64,000 bases of DNA from Xanthomonas bonasiae. GTDB taxonomy: Bacteria > Pseudomonadota > Gammaproteobacteria > Xanthomonadales > Xanthomonadaceae. Numbering within the stretch: position 1 is the stretch's first letter; the number at the start of each line of letters is the position of its first letter. A program made the translations under genes and the position numbers. Below are positions 56,862-64,000 of the stretch, piece after piece. The stretch lies in contig NZ_JAFIWB010000028.1 in NCBI RefSeq assembly GCF_017163705.1, positions 17,457 through 81,456 on the forward strand. Reading direction: 5' to 3'. The notes beneath the pieces were generated by a model that was given only the letters and a program-made list of their open reading frames with translations, made no database searches and had not been told where the DNA came from.

Positions 56862-59279
56862 TCAGCTCGAGCACCACTCGCATTCGCTGATGTCGATGTC
56901 GTTGGAGCGCACGTAGTAGGTGGTCTTCAGGCCTTCCTTCCACGCGGTCATGTGCAGGTCGAGCAGGGTGCTGGCGCGAATGGTGCTGGGCACGTAGAAG
57001 TTGAAGCTGATCGACTGGTCGACGTGGCGCTGGCGGCGCGCGTTCTGGCGCACGCTGGCGAACTGGTCGACCCGGTAGGCGCCCTTCTCGTAGTACGGGT
57101 AGGTGTCCACGGTCAGCCCCGGCGCCACCACCGGACGGCGGAAGTCCTTCTTCTCTTCGTAGTAGAACGCGCTGTAGATCGGGTCGATCGAGGCGGTGGA
57201 GCCGGCGATCTGCGCGGTGCTCATGTTCGGCGCCACCGCGATCATCCACGCGTTGCGCACGCCGTTGATGCTGACCTGCGCGGCCAGTTCCTGCCACTCG
57301 GCGCTGTCGTAGCCGCGCTTGCTGAAGTACTCGCCGTTCTGCCAGTCGCTGCCCTTGAACACCTTGTACGCGCCCTTCTCCTTGGCCAGCGCCAGGCTCG
57401 CCTGGATGGTCAGGTAGTTGATGCGTTCGTACAGCTCATCGCAGTAGTCCTCGGCCTGCCTGGAGTTCCACTCGATGCCCTTCTGCGCCAGCAGATGGTG
57501 CCAGCCGAAGGTGCCCAGGCCGATCGCGCGGTACTTCTGGTTGGTGATCGTGGCCTGCGGCACCGGCAGGTCGTTGAGGTCGATCACGTTGTCGAGCATG
57601 CGCACCTGCACCCGGATCAGCCGCTCCAGCACGTCCGGCGACAGCAGGTCCGGCTGCGCGGTGACCGCGCGGCCCAGGTTCACCGAGGACAGGTTGCACA
57701 CGACGAAGTCGCCGGCCTGCTTGGTGGTCACGATCTGGTCGCCGCTGATCATCTCCTGGATGACCCGCGTCGGGCTCATGTTCTGCAGGATCTCGGTGCA
57801 CAGGTTGCTGGAATAGACCATGCCCTGGTGCTTGTTCGGGTTCATGCGATTGACTTCGTCGCGATAGAACATGAACGGGTTGCCGGTCTCCAGCTGGCTG
57901 ACCATGATCCGCTTGAGCATGTCGATGGCCTTGACCACCTTGCGGCCGATGCGCTCGTCGGCGACCACTTCCTCATAGCGGGCGCGGAAGCTGCCTTCGC
58001 CGCGCTTCTCGTCGAAGAAGTCCTGCAGGTACCAGCCCTTGACCTCCTTCACCTCGTGCGGGTCGAACAGGTACCACTCGCCGCGGCGCTCCACCGCTTC
58101 CATGAAGATGTCCGGCACGCACACCGCGGTGAACACGTCGTGCGCGCGCAGGCGCTGGTCGCCGTTGTTCAGGCGCAGGTCCAGGAACGCCTCGATGTCG
58201 CGGTGCCAGATGTCCAGGTACACGGCGATGGCGCCCTTGCGCTGGCCGAGCTGGTCCACCGACACGGCGGTGTTGTTGAGCTGCTTGATCCACGGCACCA
58301 CGCCGCCGCTGGAGTTCTTGACCCCGCGGATCGCCGAGCCGGACGAACGCACGTAGCCCAGGTAGGCGCCGACGCCGCCGCCGTGCTTGGACACGCGCGC
58401 CACGTCGGTGTTGGAGTCGTAGATGCCCTGCAGGCTGTCGTCGACGGTGTCGATGAAGCAGCTCGACAGCTGCCCGCCGATCTTGCCGGCGTTGGCCAGG
58501 GTCGGCGTGGCCACGGTCATGTACAGGTTGGACAGCGCCCAGTAGGCCTCGCCGACCAGCTGCATGCGCCGCTCGCGCGGCTTCTCGTCCTGCATCAGGT
58601 ACAGCGCGATGGTCAGCCAGCGCTCCTGCGGCAGTTCGTAGACCTTGCGCGAGTTGTCGGTGGCCAGGTAGCGCGTGGCCAGCAGGTACAGGCCGTTGTA
58701 GGCGAACAGCTTGTCGCGCTCCGGGTCGATCATCCGGCCGGCTTCGGCCAGCTCGTCCTTGGAGTAGTTCTTGAGGATGTCGATCGAGTACACGCCGCGG
58801 TCGGCCAGGCTTTCCTGCAGGCCGACGTAGGAGCCGTACTTCTCGCCGGCATCGTAGAAACGGTTCTTGCTGGCGCGCTTGTACAGGCGGTGCAGGTACA
58901 GGCGCGCGGCGAAGTACTCCCACTCCGGCGTGGCGATGTCCACGCGCGACTCGGCCTCGCGGATCAGGTAGTCGACCATCTCGTCGGCCGACAGGCTTTC
59001 CTTCTTCTCGACGAAGGCGAACGCCTTGCGCTCGTAGTCGGCCACGTCCAGCTGCGGGAACTCGGCATGGATCCGGTCCAGGGTGCGCTGCAGGCGCGAG
59101 CGGTCGAAGGCCATGCGGCGGTTGCCGCCGTCCTTGACGATCCAGGTCACGGCGCGCTGGTCGTTGCTCGGCTCGCTGGCGGCCGCATCGGGCTGCGCGG
59201 CAGCGGCGGCGGCAGGCGTGGGGTCGACATCGGCGGTGTCGAGGGGGGCTGCGGCCGGCAGGCTGTGGGTCTGGCTCAT
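56862..59279 (-). CDS. nrdA: Class I ribonucleotide reductase, alpha subunit (R1)
   Basis: An 805-residue R1 that reduces ribonucleoside diphosphates to deoxy forms. After an Ala-rich leader, an ATP-cone-like regulatory domain spans about 40-130 (WIVKDGGNRRMAFDRSRLQ). Then come the barrel with GGQLSSCFIDTVDDS (redox Cys), SSNLCTEI (Asn, radical Cys, Glu), FVVCNLSSVNLG (second redox Cys), the loop PNMSTAQIAGST, and a C-terminal redox pair in ECEWCSS. First gene of the cluster nrdA-nrdB-flavodoxin-thioredoxin, headed by a cobalamin riboswitch. The ATG at 59279 has GGAG six bases before it. Confidence 0.95.
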   Translation of the reverse strand: MSQTHSLPAAAPLDTADVDPTPAAAAAAQPDAAASEPSNDQRAVTWIVKDGGNRRMAFDRSRLQRTLDRIHAEFPQLDVADYERKAFAFVEKKESLSADEMVDYLIREAESRVDIATPEWEYFAARLYLHRLYKRASKNRFYDAGEKYGSYVGLQESLADRGVYSIDILKNYSKDELAEAGRMIDPERDKLFAYNGLYLLATRYLATDNSRKVYELPQERWLTIALYLMQDEKPRERRMQLVGEAYWALSNLYMTVATPTLANAGKIGGQLSSCFIDTVDDSLQGIYDSNTDVARVSKHGGGVGAYLGYVRSSGSAIRGVKNSSGGVVPWIKQLNNTAVSVDQLGQRKGAIAVYLDIWHRDIEAFLDLRLNNGDQRLRAHDVFTAVCVPDIFMEAVERRGEWYLFDPHEVKEVKGWYLQDFFDEKRGEGSFRARYEEVVADERIGRKVVKAIDMLKRIMVSQLETGNPFMFYRDEVNRMNPNKHQGMVYSSNLCTEILQNMSPTRVIQEMISGDQIVTTKQAGDFVVCNLSSVNLGRAVTAQPDLLSPDVLERLIRVQVRMLDNVIDLNDLPVPQATITNQKYRAIGLGTFGWHHLLAQKGIEWNSRQAEDYCDELYERINYLTIQASLALAKEKGAYKVFKGSDWQNGEYFSKRGYDSAEWQELAAQVSINGVRNAWMIAVAPNMSTAQIAGSTASIDPIYSAFYYEEKKDFRRPVVAPGLTVDTYPYYEKGAYRVDQFASVRQNARRQRHVDQSISFNFYVPSTIRASTLLDLHMTAWKEGLKTTYYVRSNDIDISECEWCSS

Positions 59280-59283
59280 GAAG

Positions 59284-59356
59284 GTCTCCAAGCGTGGTGC
59301 ACCCGGCTGCCTGACCCTCGCAGGCAACGGTCCGACCGGATCAGCAGGGTGGAGAC
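59284..59356 (-). promoter_or_regulatory. Candidate Shine-Dalgarno-sequestering pairing of nrdA
   Basis: On the minus strand GTCTCCA (59356-59350) is perfectly complementary to TGGAGAC (59290-59284), which contains the nrdA ribosome binding site GGAG. The enclosed 59 nt hold a small hairpin (TGCCTG/CAGGCA near 59309-59327). It parallels the metE leader and could be the translational switch of the upstream aptamer. Confidence 0.5.
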
Positions 59357-59476
59357 GCGGTGTCGCAGAGACCGCGACGGCGCAGGCGCGAGCCTGCGGG
59401 CGGTCAACGCTTCACCGACCATCTCCCCCCGGAGATTCAACGGTCGGCGCCGCGCTGTGTGCATCGCGCGGCTGTC

Positions 59477-59666
59477 GGCAGGTCTTCGGGCTTATGGGCG
59501 ACGGCCGATGGCCGGTTCCTAGCCCGTCGCTTCCCAAGGCAGGGCGCCTCAGTGCGGGTGACGGGTTCGTTCCCAATTACCGCTGCGGGGCAGCGCCGGC
59601 CTGAGCGCTCGCGCGCCGCACCGGCTTCCCTTTTGATCCCGCAGCCTGGTGGCTGCTGGAACCGAC
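59477..59666 (-). promoter_or_regulatory. Cobalamin (B12) riboswitch upstream of nrdA
   Basis: Read leftward: AAAAGGGAAGCCGGTG, the core GCTGCCCCGCAGCGGTAA, CACTGAGGCGCCCTGCC with TTGGGAAGCG, and the B12 box AGCCCGAAGACCTGCC at 59492-59477. All conserved aptamer blocks are present in the right order and spacing. Cobalamin should repress this B12-independent reductase, as described for class Ia nrdAB in Streptomyces coelicolor. Between the box and the nrdA ATG there are about 200 nt of GC-rich leader. Confidence 0.95.
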
Positions 59667-59672
59667 CACCAC

Positions 59673-59701
59673 AAGATAGTGGGGTCCCCGGGCGTCGTCA
59701 A
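59673..59701 (-). promoter_or_regulatory. Sigma70 promoter of nrdA leader
   Basis: On the minus strand TTGACG (59701-59696), 17-bp spacer, TATCTT (59678-59673). The predicted start near 59666 is where the aptamer begins. From 59702 to 59881 I see nothing except an AT-rich patch at 59703-59731. Confidence 0.72.
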
Positions 59702-59881
59702 CGCTAAATGTAGTCACAAAACCGAAAACCCAAGCGGGGCAACCATTTGCCGTGGCGAGGCCGCACATCCCTGCAGCGGGGCGCCGGAGCGGGCCTGGAA
59801 ACGGCCGTAGCGCCCATGCCGCAAGGGCCTCGGCGACCCCGTCGGCGGCTGGCCGGGCGCGGCCGGCCACGCCGATCTGCG

Positions 59882-60739
59882 CTAACTGCGCGGGGCGTCG
59901 GTCGGCGCGTCGGTCACCGCTGCCCCGGGCGGGCCGAACAGCACCCGCAGGCGCTGCCGCCAGCCGCGGGCGCGGCGCAGGTCGCGCAGCAGCGGCGGCC
60001 AGGCATGGAAAGCGATCGTCACCGGGTTGTGGCTGCGCAGCGGCGTCGTCAGCCCATAGCGTGGCGGCACCCCGGGCCGCTCGGCGCGGAAGCTGCCGAA
60101 CAGCCGGTCGAACACGATCAGCACCCCGCCGTAGTTGCAGTCCAGGTATTCGGGATTGCTGGCGTGGTGCACGCGGTGGTGCGCCGGCGTGTTGAACACC
60201 CATTCGAGCGGCCGCGGCAGGCGTCCGATCAGCTCGGTATGCAGCCAGAACTGGTAGAACAGGTTCGCCGCCAGCGCGCCGAGCACGTAAGGCACCGGGA
60301 AGCCCAGCCACACCAACGGCGCGAAGCACACCGCCGCACCGGTGAGCTTGCCGGTCCAGCCCAGCCGGTAGGCATTGGCCAGGGTGTACTGCTGGGGAGA
60401 GTGATGCACCGCGTGGTTGAGCCAGAACCAGCGCACCCGATGATCGGCGCGGTGCATCCAGTAGTAGCAGAACTCCTGGCCCACGAACAACGCCAGCCAG
60501 TGCCAGGGCCGGTCCATCGCGACCGTCGCCACCCGCAGCGGCCAGACCGCGTACAGCAGCGCGCCGACCACACCGCCCTGCAGCAGCAGGCCCAGCGCGG
60601 CGCGGCCGAGCGCATCGCCGAGCGAGGCCCAGTACGCCTTCCAGTCGTAGCGGCGACCGCGCCTGCGCCAGACCCAGGCCTCCAGCGCGGCGACCGTGGC
60701 CAGCAACGGCAACACCAGCAGTGGCAACCAGGGGCGCAT
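59882..60739 (-). CDS. Sterol desaturase/fatty acid hydroxylase-family membrane enzyme
   Basis: A 285-residue integral membrane di-iron enzyme. The histidine clusters are in WMHRADHRV (near residue 98), WLNHAVHHSPQ (near 110) and NTPAHHRVHHASNPEYLD (near 190), with four or five hydrophobic helices around them. The family hydroxylates or desaturates lipids, sterols and carotenoids; the substrate is unknown. Its ATG lies 7 bp after the EF-hand gene on the same strand, so they are probably co-transcribed. Confidence 0.88.
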   Translation of the reverse strand: MRPWLPLLVLPLLATVAALEAWVWRRRGRRYDWKAYWASLGDALGRAALGLLLQGGVVGALLYAVWPLRVATVAMDRPWHWLALFVGQEFCYYWMHRADHRVRWFWLNHAVHHSPQQYTLANAYRLGWTGKLTGAAVCFAPLVWLGFPVPYVLGALAANLFYQFWLHTELIGRLPRPLEWVFNTPAHHRVHHASNPEYLDCNYGGVLIVFDRLFGSFRAERPGVPPRYGLTTPLRSHNPVTIAFHAWPPLLRDLRRARGWRQRLRVLFGPPGAAVTDAPTDAPRS

Positions 60740-60746
60740 CGCCGGC

Positions 60747-61043
60747 TCAGGGTTCGCGCTGCTTGGCCTGTTGCATGGCCTGCATGGCCGCGCGCAGCTC
60801 GTCCGGCGACAACTGGCCGTCGCGGTTGCCGTCGAGCGCATCGAAGCGCTTGGCGATGCGCGGCAGCGACGCATCGGCCTCGCTGCGGCTGATCAGACCG
60901 TCGCCGTTGGCGTCGGCCGCCTTCAGCCGCTGCTGCAGCTGTTGTTTGTGTGCGGCGGTCGGCGTGGTTGGCGTGGTCTGGGCGGCGGCGGTGCCGACCA
61001 ACAGCAGGCTGCACAGCGCTCCACAGGCAATGACAAGCTTCAT
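60747..61043 (-). CDS. Exported EF-hand calcium-binding protein
   Basis: A 98-residue protein with a signal peptide ending GTAAA, then two EF-hand loops: DANGDGLISRSE (residues 44-55) and DGNRDGQLSPDE (71-82), each with Asp, Asn/Asp, Asp and Glu at canonical positions. Such calmodulin-like proteins act in the periplasm, role unknown. It directly precedes the desaturase-fold gene. Confidence 0.88.
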   Translation of the reverse strand: MKLVIACGALCSLLLVGTAAAQTTPTTPTAAHKQQLQQRLKAADANGDGLISRSEADASLPRIAKRFDALDGNRDGQLSPDELRAAMQAMQQAKQREP

Positions 61044-61161
61044 GGCGATCCTCGGGAAACGGAAATGGGGGGAAACAAAGGCGTTGCGGCGCACGCGGCG
61101 CCGTAACGCGGGGGCAATGGGCGCCGCGGGCGTGCGATCGCGCCGCGCCCGCGGCACTTGG

Positions 61162-61701
61162 TCACGGGCGGCAGGCCACGACCTCGCCGGCAGCATTGGT
61201 GCAGGTGCCGGTGTGGCTGACGCTGCCGCCGGCGGCCGTGGTCGAGCCCTGGTAGCTGGCGCCGTTGGCGGCGGTGGCGGTGGTCTGGCGGCTGCCGGTG
61301 ACGCTGCCGTCGGCGCTCTTGGCGACGCTGCCGCTACTGCTGGCGCTGCCGCCGTTGGCGCCGCTGACGCTGGCGCTGCCCTGGCGGCCGGCGCTGCCGT
61401 CGGCGTTGCGGTAGAAGGCGCCCTGGCGCGTGGCCGAACCGCCGTTGACGCCGCTGGCGGTGCCACCGCTAGTGCCCGACGCGTTGCCCTGGCCGTCGGC
61501 CTGCCACTGGCGCGCCCGCGCCCGGCTGCCGTTGGCGCCGCTGGCGCTGGCATTCACCGCGGCACTGCGGGCACCGTCCACATGGCTGGCGGTGCGGGTG
61601 CGGGTGCGTTCGCGCGCCTGCGCGTCGGTCGCCGCCAGGGCGGTCAGGCCGCCCACGGCCAGGGTGAGCAGCAAGATCGAACTGTGCATCAAGGTTTTCA
61701 T
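61162..61701 (-). CDS. Gly/Ser/Ala-rich exported protein
   Basis: A 179-residue protein: signal peptide MKTLMHSSILLLTLAVGGL to ATDAQA, an Arg/Thr-rich stretch, then repeats of the type S-x-S-G-A/V-N-G-G-S-A (for example GTASGVNGGSATRQG and ASVSGANGGSASSSG), and an end TGTCTNAAGEVVACRP with a likely disulfide. The repeat resembles secreted, extended or fibrous proteins; I know no named family. It is divergent from the OmpR-type regulator gene, which may control it, and lies upstream of the EF-hand gene on the same strand. Confidence 0.65.
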   Translation of the reverse strand: MKTLMHSSILLLTLAVGGLTALAATDAQARERTRTRTASHVDGARSAAVNASASGANGSRARARQWQADGQGNASGTSGGTASGVNGGSATRQGAFYRNADGSAGRQGSASVSGANGGSASSSGSVAKSADGSVTGSRQTTATAANGASYQGSTTAAGGSVSHTGTCTNAAGEVVACRP

Positions 61702-61881
61702 CGTGTCCTCTCCGGATAGGCAGCGGGTGGCTGCGGTGGAGCCACGGTAGGCCGCCTGCGGGCACAAGGTGTTGCGGTGTGACCAGCGGATGTTTCTGCG
61801 GGCGGCGGCGGAAACATCCGCTTACAAAGTCCGCACGGCGGGCGTTGCCGGGCGACCGTGGCGCAGCCGATAGTGGCGTCC

Positions 61882-62604
61882 ATGAACGACGCCCCTGCCC
61901 GCCTGCTCCTGGTCGACGACGACGAACGCCTGCGCGAACTGCTGCGCCGCTATCTGGAAAGCCAGGACTTCTCGGTGAAGGCGGTGGCCGACGGCGCCCA
62001 GCTGCAGCACGCGCTTGCGCGCGGCCATTACGACCTGGTGGTGCTGGACCTGATGCTGCCCGGCGAGAGCGGCCTGGAGATCTGCCGGCGCCTGCGCGGC
62101 CAGGGCGACACCACGCCGATCGTGATGCTCACCGCCAAGGGCGACGAGGTCGACCGCATCGTCGGCCTGGAGATCGGCGCCGACGATTACCTGCCCAAAC
62201 CGGTGAATCCGCGCGAGCTGCTGGCGCGGATCCGTGCGGTGCTGCGGCGCACGCGGCCGGCCGGCGCCGGCGCGCCGCAGCCGGACGGCGGCGAGATCGG
62301 CTTCGGCCGCTTCCGCCTGCACCTGGGCCGGCGCGAACTGAGCTGCGACGGGCAACCACTGAAGCTGACCACCGCCGAGTTCGCGGTGCTGTCGGTGCTG
62401 TTGCGGCATCCGCAGCAGCCGCTCAGCCGCGACCGCCTGATGAGCCTGGCGCACGGCCGCGAGCACGACGCCTTCGCGCGCAGCATCGACGTCACCGTGG
62501 CGCGGCTGCGCAAGCTGCTCGAGGACGACGCACGCACGCCGCGGCTGATCCAGACCGTGTGGGGCATCGGCTACGTGTACGTGCCGCCGGAGACCGCGCC
62601 ATGA
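61882..62604 (+). CDS. ompR: Response regulator, OmpR type
   Basis: A 240-residue regulator with the OmpR look: LLLVDDDERLRELLRRYLES, LVVLDLMLPGESG near residue 55, DYLPKPVNPRELLARI, and a winged helix with LTTAEFAVLSVLLRHPQQPL and VWGIGYVYVPP. DAFARSIDVTVARLRKLLED is typical of OmpR itself. ATG at 61882 was chosen over 61858 because the receiver starts there. The stop overlaps the kinase ATG (ATGA). By analogy it controls outer membrane and osmotic genes. Confidence 0.85.
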   Translation: MNDAPARLLLVDDDERLRELLRRYLESQDFSVKAVADGAQLQHALARGHYDLVVLDLMLPGESGLEICRRLRGQGDTTPIVMLTAKGDEVDRIVGLEIGADDYLPKPVNPRELLARIRAVLRRTRPAGAGAPQPDGGEIGFGRFRLHLGRRELSCDGQPLKLTTAEFAVLSVLLRHPQQPLSRDRLMSLAHGREHDAFARSIDVTVARLRKLLEDDARTPRLIQTVWGIGYVYVPPETAP

Positions 62605-63875
62605 GCCGCACCCGCCACGTCGGCGATGGCTGGCCGCGCAGCCTGTTCGGGCAGCTGGCGCTGGTGATCGCGCTGGTGCTGGCCGGGGCCGGCCTGCTGG
62701 CGCTGCTGCTCGGCCGCGAACTGGCGCTGCGCCCGGCCGCGCAGCAACTGCTGCGGGCGATGGACGGCTTCGCCAACGTCGCCGAGGCGCTGCAGCGCTC
62801 GCCGTCGGCGGCGGCGCTGGAGCCGGCGCTGCGCGAGGCCGGGCTGCAGGTCCGGCATGCGCCGCCGCCGGTGGTCGACGCGCGCAGCGGGCCGCTGGCC
62901 GACGAATTGCAACGGCGCGCTGCGGACCAGCTCGGCCCGGGGCGCGAGCTGCGCCGCGGCGACGGCGACGGCGCGGTGTGGCTGAAGCTCGCCACGCCCG
63001 ATCCGCTGTGGGTGTCGTTCGCCGGCGAGCGCCGCGGCCACGGCGTACGCCGCTTCTCGGTGGCGTTGCTGGCCGCCTGCGCGCTGCTGGTGTGGCTGGC
63101 GGCGGCCTATTTCGCGCGGCGCCTGGTGCTGCCGCTGCGGCAGCTGGCGCAGGCGGCACCGCATCTGGTGCGCGGCGACGGCGCCGTGCCGGTGGTCAGT
63201 GGCGGCCCGCGCGAAGTGAACGACCTGGCACGGGCCCTGACCGACGCCAGCGCCGACGTGCGCACCGCCGCGGCCGAACGCACGCTGATGCTGGCCGGCA
63301 TCTCGCACGACGTGCGCACGCCGCTGACCCGCCTGCAGTACGCGCTGGCACTGCTGCCGCAGGTGGAGCCGGAACTGCGCGAGGGGATGGAACGCGACAT
63401 CGGCGAGATCGACGCGATCCTGGCGCAGTTCATCGCCTATGCCCGCGACGGCCGCGACGAGGCCAGCGCGCCGCTGGACCTGGCCGAGCTGTGCCGGCAT
63501 GCGCTGGGCGCGGCGCAGGCGGCCTGGGACGTCGACCTGCCGGCGCAGGCGCCGCTGTACGCCAAGCCGATGGCGCTGCAGCGCGCGCTCGGCAACCTGA
63601 TCGGCAATGCCGAGCGCCACGGCGCCGCACCGTTCCAGTTGCGCCTGGCGCGCGACGGCGACGGCTGGCGGATCGAAGTGCGCGATCACGGCCCGGGGCT
63701 GGATCCGGCGCTGGCCGCAAACGCGCAGCAGCCGTTCGTGCATGGCGGCCACGGCGGCAGCGGATTGGGCCTGGCGATCGTCGAGCGTGTCGCCCGACAG
63801 CACCATGGCGAACTGCGCCTGGACAACGCCGCGCCGCACGGATTGTGCGCCACGCTGCGGGTACGCGAGGCATGA
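62601..63875 (+). CDS. envZ: Sensor histidine kinase, EnvZ type
   Basis: A 424-residue kinase. TM1 lies at 19-39, a periplasmic region of about 115 residues follows, TM2 at about 153-172, HAMP with RLVLPLRQLAQAAPHL, H-box MLAGISHDVRTPLTRLQYAL near residue 233, N-box ALGNLIGNAERHG, and G-boxes VRDHGPGLD and [24 protein letters not shown] is the EnvZ-type box. It is translationally coupled to the ompR-like gene. The short periplasmic domain differs from enterobacterial EnvZ. Confidence 0.86.
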   Translation: MSRTRHVGDGWPRSLFGQLALVIALVLAGAGLLALLLGRELALRPAAQQLLRAMDGFANVAEALQRSPSAAALEPALREAGLQVRHAPPPVVDARSGPLADELQRRAADQLGPGRELRRGDGDGAVWLKLATPDPLWVSFAGERRGHGVRRFSVALLAACALLVWLAAAYFARRLVLPLRQLAQAAPHLVRGDGAVPVVSGGPREVNDLARALTDASADVRTAAAERTLMLAGISHDVRTPLTRLQYALALLPQVEPELREGMERDIGEIDAILAQFIAYARDGRDEASAPLDLAELCRHALGAAQAAWDVDLPAQAPLYAKPMALQRALGNLIGNAERHGAAPFQLRLARDGDGWRIEVRDHGPGLDPALAANAQQPFVHGGHGGSGLGLAIVERVARQHHGELRLDNAAPHGLCATLRVREA

Positions 63876-64000
63876 GTGCCGGCGCCGCAGCGACGGCGCA
63901 GGCAGCCATGCGCGCCTTGGCAGCCGCTGCACCCGCGGACGCACGGCATCGCGTTCGCGCCGGAAACGGATCGCTGCCGCGCCCCCTCCCCCTTCCCTTC
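63876..64000. other. Right edge, no gene recognised
   Basis: This GC-rich 125-bp tail after the kinase stop contains no clear start of a further gene and no hairpin terminator. The sequence ends in a C/T-rich stretch at 63983-64000. Confidence 0.3.

Noticed and set aside
59882..60874. Longer version of the desaturase-fold protein starting at 60874.
   Set aside because: The added N-terminus is the EF-hand coding region read in another frame; the membrane protein begins at 60739.

Overview
The window is very GC-rich (about 70 percent by eye) chromosomal DNA from a member of the Xanthomonadaceae, most likely Xanthomonas. The clues are dispersed GTAGGAGCGGCTTCAGCC repeats, inverted repeats built of GGGATTGGGGATTCGGG-type G-runs, a protein made only of the XVIPCD secretion domain of the Xanthomonadaceae type IV secretion system, and an efflux locus laid out like smeRS-smeABC of Stenotrophomonas. 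Genus and species are inferences. I see no prophage, CRISPR array or complete insertion sequence.

Layout. 0-3.4 kb: a secreted alpha/beta hydrolase and two EamA transporters (yedA-like, rarD-like). 3.6-10 kb: a four-unit REP array, PQQ-type sugar dehydrogenase, M28 peptidase, metallo-beta-lactamase-fold hydrolase, trpS. 10-13 kb: a small stress-type cluster (CsbD, two entericidin-like lipoproteins) and arginase. 13-17 kb: tRNA-Thr(TGT), a birA-coaX-SPOR operon and an mtfA-like peptidase. 17-23 kb: a second REP array, a DUF1501/DUF1800 pair, and phoP-phoQ behind a PepSY-like gene. 23-31 kb: dusA, metE with a cobalamin riboswitch, a PDZ protein and a large secreted hydrolase. 31-40 kb: a smeABC-type efflux operon divergent from its two-component system, then purU. 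40-46.7 kb: the XVIPCD protein, two oxidoreductases, a MITE-like element, a sirtuin, and a response regulator and histidine kinase encoded convergently. 46.9-54.5 kb: a trimeric autotransporter, subtilisin-like protease, MFS transporter, LysR regulator and VOC protein. 54.6-59.7 kb: nrdA-nrdB-flavodoxin-thioredoxin behind a second cobalamin riboswitch. 59.9-63.9 kb: a sterol-desaturase-fold enzyme, EF-hand protein, a Gly/Ser/Ala-rich secreted protein and an OmpR/EnvZ-type pair.

The most coherent theme is B12 economy. Both metE (B12-independent methionine synthase) and nrdAB (B12-independent ribonucleotide reductase) follow a well-formed sigma70-like promoter, a cobalamin aptamer, and a 7-bp pairing that would hide the ribosome binding site. 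This predicts B12-dependent counterparts (MetH, NrdJ) elsewhere in the genome. The ribonucleotide reductase genes also carry a flavodoxin and an unusual CPGC thioredoxin immediately downstream.

Start codons were chosen from ribosome binding sites, signal peptides and family lengths. Assignments rest on motif recognition; no database search was run.
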